The translations under genes and the position numbers were made by a program. This document shows, piece by piece, positions 61,277 through 64,000 of a DNA stretch of 64,000 nt. The notes below the pieces were generated by a model that did no database searches, was not told the DNA's origin, and worked only from the letters and a program-made list of their open reading frames with translations. This DNA comes from Flavobacterium sp. PMTSA4 (GTDB lineage Bacteria > Bacteroidota > Bacteroidia > Flavobacteriales > Flavobacteriaceae), in NCBI RefSeq assembly GCF_032098525.1, contig NZ_CP134890.1, forward strand, positions 2,542,001-2,606,000, written 5' to 3'. The stretch's first letter is position 1. Every line of letters begins with the position of its first letter.

Positions 61277-63445
61277 ATGAGAGTAACTCGATTACTTGCG
61301 CTTTTGTTTCTGATTTCATTTACAACTGTGGCGCAACAAAAAATAACAGTTGAAGAAATTTACACAGGAAGTTTTAGAGCCAAAGGAATGGATGAATTGC
61401 AATCCATGAAAAACACAAACCAATACACGGTTTTAAATTCTGATAGAAGTACAAGAACACAGCAAATCGATTTATACGATTTTGCTACTTTAAAGAAAGT
61501 TTCTACGCTCATTTCTACTAAAGATTTCCCTATTCTTTCAGATGGGATTGATAGTTACAACTTTAGCAATGATGAAAAACAACTTTTAATTGCTAACAAT
61601 TCAAATCAAATTTTCCGTCATTCATTTACAGCAGATTATTTTTTGTATAATATAGCTACTAAAGAATTGACAAAAATTTTAGAACAAGTTCAAGAGCCAA
61701 CTTTTTCACCTGATGGAACAAAAATATCTTTTGCTAAAGAAAATAACTTGTTTGTATATGATATTGCTTCAAAAAAATCAACTCAAATAACCACTGATGG
61801 AAAGAAAAATGCCATTATTAATGGAATTACGGATTGGGTTTATGAAGAAGAATTTGCTTTTGTTCGCGCTTTCGATTGGAGTACTGACAGTAAAAAAATT
61901 GGATTTATTCGTTTTGATGAAAGTCAAGTTCCAGAATTCACGATGAATATTTATAAAAAAGATTTATATCCATCAAATGAAACATTCAAATATCCAAAAG
62001 CTGGAGAAAAAAATGCCGAAGTTTCTCTGCATATTTATGATGTAACGAATCAAAAAACAAAAGATATTAACCTTGGAAATTATAATGACTTCTACATTGC
62101 TCGATTAAAATGGACTAACGATGCCAATTTACTTTCGGCACAAGTTTTAAATCGTCATCAGGACAATTTAGATTTACTTTTTGTTGATGCTACGACTGGA
62201 ACACCAAAAGTTGTTTTAAACGAAAAAGACAAAGCCTATGTTGATGTAACCGATAATTTAACTTTCCTCAAAGACAATAGTTTCATTTGGACTTCGGAGA
62301 AAGATGGTTTTAATCATATTTATGTTTATGATAAAACAGGAAAGATGCGAAATCAAGTAACTAAAGGAAACTGGGAAGTAACTGCTTACTATGGTTTTGA
62401 TGAAAAAAATAAAATTGTTTATTATCAATCGGTAGAAAATGGTTCAACAGTAAGAGATGTTTATAAAGTTTCATTAGATGGAAAAAAGAAAACAAAACTT
62501 TCACAACAAGTTGGAACCAATGCTGCAACATTTAGTCCGAATTTTGAATTTTTTATTAATTCTTATTCAAGCGTAACAAATCCAACTTTATACACGTTGA
62601 ATAGTTCTAAAGATGGAAAATCAATTCAAACTATTGTAGATAACAACGCTTTAGCAGAAAAATTAAAAAAATACAATTTACCAACGAAAGAGTTTTTTGA
62701 ACTTACTACTGAAAAAGGAAATAAATTAAATGCTTGGATGTTCAAACCGAAAGATTTTGATGCATCAAAAAAATATCCTGTTTTTATGTATCAATATTCT
62801 GGTCCAGGTTCACAACAAGTGGCAAATGATTGGATGGATACAAACGATTATTGGTTCATGATGTTAACTCAACAAGGTTATATTGTAGCGTGTGTTGATG
62901 GTCGTGGAACGGGTTTTAAAGGTGCGGATTTTAAAAAATGCACACAAAAAGAACTTGGAAAGTTTGAAGTAGAAGATCAAATTGATGCTGCAAAGGTAAT
63001 TGGAAACTATCCTTATGTAGATAAATCTAGAATTGGTATATTTGGCTGGTCATATGGAGGATTTATGTCGAGTAATTGTATTTTGAAAGGCGCAGATGTT
63101 TTTAAAATGGCTATTGCTGTTGCTCCGGTAACCAATTGGCGTTTTTATGATAGTATTTATACCGAAAGATACATGCAAACTCCACAAGAAAATGCAAGTG
63201 GTTATGATGATAATTCTCCAATTAATTTTGCTAAAAATTTAAAAGGAAATTATCTTTTAATTCACGGAACTGCCGATGATAATGTTCATGTTCAAAACAG
63301 CATGCAAATGATTGAAGCGTTGGTTCAGGCTAATAAACAATTTGATTGGGCAATTTATCCTGATAAAAATCATGGAATTTATGGAGGTTATACAAGAATT
63401 CAATTGTATAACAAAATGACAAATTTTATTAAAGAGAAACTATAA
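61277..63445 (+). CDS. S9 family dipeptidyl peptidase IV-like protease
   Basis: 722 aa. Signal peptide 1-19, so periplasmic. An eight-bladed beta-propeller region (about 45-480) includes the DPP-IV element D-W-V-Y-E-E-E-F (about 188-195), which binds the peptide N-terminus. The alpha/beta-hydrolase domain carries nucleophile Ser in G-W-S-Y-G-G-F-M-S (about 594-602), then the Asp in H-G-T-A-D-D-N-V-H and the final His in D-K-N-H-G-I. It should remove X-Pro or X-Ala dipeptides from peptides. The POT peptide transporter gene starts 25 bp downstream, consistent with peptide use. Confidence 0.93.
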   Translation: MRVTRLLALLFLISFTTVAQQKITVEEIYTGSFRAKGMDELQSMKNTNQYTVLNSDRSTRTQQIDLYDFATLKKVSTLISTKDFPILSDGIDSYNFSNDEKQLLIANNSNQIFRHSFTADYFLYNIATKELTKILEQVQEPTFSPDGTKISFAKENNLFVYDIASKKSTQITTDGKKNAIINGITDWVYEEEFAFVRAFDWSTDSKKIGFIRFDESQVPEFTMNIYKKDLYPSNETFKYPKAGEKNAEVSLHIYDVTNQKTKDINLGNYNDFYIARLKWTNDANLLSAQVLNRHQDNLDLLFVDATTGTPKVVLNEKDKAYVDVTDNLTFLKDNSFIWTSEKDGFNHIYVYDKTGKMRNQVTKGNWEVTAYYGFDEKNKIVYYQSVENGSTVRDVYKVSLDGKKKTKLSQQVGTNAATFSPNFEFFINSYSSVTNPTLYTLNSSKDGKSIQTIVDNNALAEKLKKYNLPTKEFFELTTEKGNKLNAWMFKPKDFDASKKYPVFMYQYSGPGSQQVANDWMDTNDYWFMMLTQQGYIVACVDGRGTGFKGADFKKCTQKELGKFEVEDQIDAAKVIGNYPYVDKSRIGIFGWSYGGFMSSNCILKGADVFKMAIAVAPVTNWRFYDSIYTERYMQTPQENASGYDDNSPINFAKNLKGNYLLIHGTADDNVHVQNSMQMIEALVQANKQFDWAIYPDKNHGIYGGYTRIQLYNKMTNFIKEKL

Positions 63446-63470
63446 TAACCAAAATACTAAAACAATAATT

Positions 63471-64000
63471 ATGAGTGAAGCTACAGTAAAAACTGGACAT
63501 CCAAAAGGACTTTGGGTGCTTTTTGGAACAGAAATGTGGGAACGATTCAACTTCTACGGAATGCGTGCCATTTTAACCTTGTTCATGGTAAATTCATTAA
63601 TGATGAAAGAAGAAGAAGCTTCTATCATTTATGGAGGATTTCTTGGACTTTGTTATTTAACACCAATGCTTGGAGGATTTATTTCTGACCGGTTTTTTGG
63701 AAATAGAAATTGTATATTACTTGGAGGAACAATGATGGCAATCGGTCAATTAATGTTGTTTTTTAGTGCAAGTATTTTTGGAACAAATCTCGGATTAGCA
63801 AATACATTAATGTGGACAGCTTTAGGAATTATCGTTTTTGGTAATGGATTTTTCAAACCAAACATTTCTTCTATGGTTGGAAGTTTATATCCTAAACAAG
63901 AAAAATCAAAATTAGACACAGCTTTCACGATTTTCTATATGGGAATCAATATTGGAGCATTTTTAGGGCAATTTATTTGTCCATTTGTTGGTGATGTTAA
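63471..64000 (+). CDS. POT-family proton-dependent peptide transporter, N-terminal part
   Basis: 176 complete codons before the right window edge; full length would be about 500 aa. The family signature T-E-M-W-E-R-F-N-F-Y-G-M-R-A-I-L (about 20-35) is clear, followed by G-G-F-I-S-D-R-F-F-G and G-N-G-F-F-K-P-N-I-S-S-M-V-G (about 124-137). It carries di- and tripeptides inward with protons across the inner membrane. Its position 25 bp after the DPP-IV-like protease suggests a peptide-use operon. The start ATG at 63471 follows an AT-rich gap. Confidence 0.92.
   Translation, partial: MSEATVKTGHPKGLWVLFGTEMWERFNFYGMRAILTLFMVNSLMMKEEEASIIYGGFLGLCYLTPMLGGFISDRFFGNRNCILLGGTMMAIGQLMLFFSASIFGTNLGLANTLMWTALGIIVFGNGFFKPNISSMVGSLYPKQEKSKLDTAFTIFYMGINIGAFLGQFICPFVGDV

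Overview
The window looks like chromosome of a flavobacterium (Bacteroidota, Flavobacteriaceae). The DNA is AT-rich. Promoters match the Bacteroidota -7 element TAnnTTTG instead of a sigma70 -10 box. Four proteins end in a type IX secretion (T9SS) C-terminal sorting domain. A SusC/SusD pair is present, isoprenoid precursors are made by the mevalonate route, and Shine-Dalgarno sequences are mostly absent. Nothing indicates a plasmid, phage, transposon or CRISPR array.

Layout. 1-11 kb is housekeeping and accessory genes: the start of a DUF4407 protein, a secreted protein with an internal duplication, a small lipoprotein, an M20 dipeptidase, tRNA-Leu(UAG), a membrane-anchored unknown, a DUF885 lipoprotein, an NTF2-like protein, an rRNA pseudouridine synthase, and the operon mvaD-mevalonate kinase-UbiA prenyltransferase with a divergent tspO. 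11-21 kb holds three large paralogous T9SS-exported proteins built from fibronectin III, CUB-like, choice-of-anchor-L and DUF7619-type modules. Between them lie an unknown 242-aa protein and a 0.5-kb non-coding stretch rich in repeats. 21-44 kb is a starch/maltodextrin utilization locus. One arm (minus strand) encodes an SLC45-type sugar transporter, beta-phosphoglucomutase, GH65 phosphorylase, SusA-like GH13, GH31 and a GH13 lipoprotein, followed by a glycerophosphodiesterase and a BaiN-type flavoprotein. The other arm (plus strand) encodes SusC, SusD, SusE and a T9SS-exported GH13 amylase. A LacI-family regulator lies between them, and a CGAAAACGTTTTCG-type palindrome sits ahead of each arm. 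44-64 kb carries an AsmA-like protein, a DUF6624-like lipoprotein, deoC with two aldehyde dehydrogenase-type genes (the second lacks the catalytic domain), tRNA-Phe, a coaX-led envelope operon (outer-membrane protein, TPR protein, LptC, small membrane protein, CNNM/CorC protein), a PpiD-like foldase, a second mevalonate locus (GYDIA-type GHMP kinase and HMG-CoA reductase), a DPP-IV-like peptidase and the start of a POT peptide transporter.

How the sugar locus probably works (inference from the families). The surface amylase cuts starch, SusCDE bind and import maltodextrins, and the secreted neopullulanase, GH31 and GH13 enzymes shorten them. The SLC45-type permease brings maltose into the cytoplasm, where GH65 phosphorolysis and beta-phosphoglucomutase yield glucose and glucose-6-phosphate.

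The most unusual signal is a 42-bp repeat family. Four tandem 14-codon units lie in frame in the N-terminal part of the GH31 gene (26856-27023). A related array with an 84-bp (2 x 42) period and a long hairpin lies in non-coding DNA at about 17820-18083, nearly 9 kb away, and the two share an exact 19-nt core.
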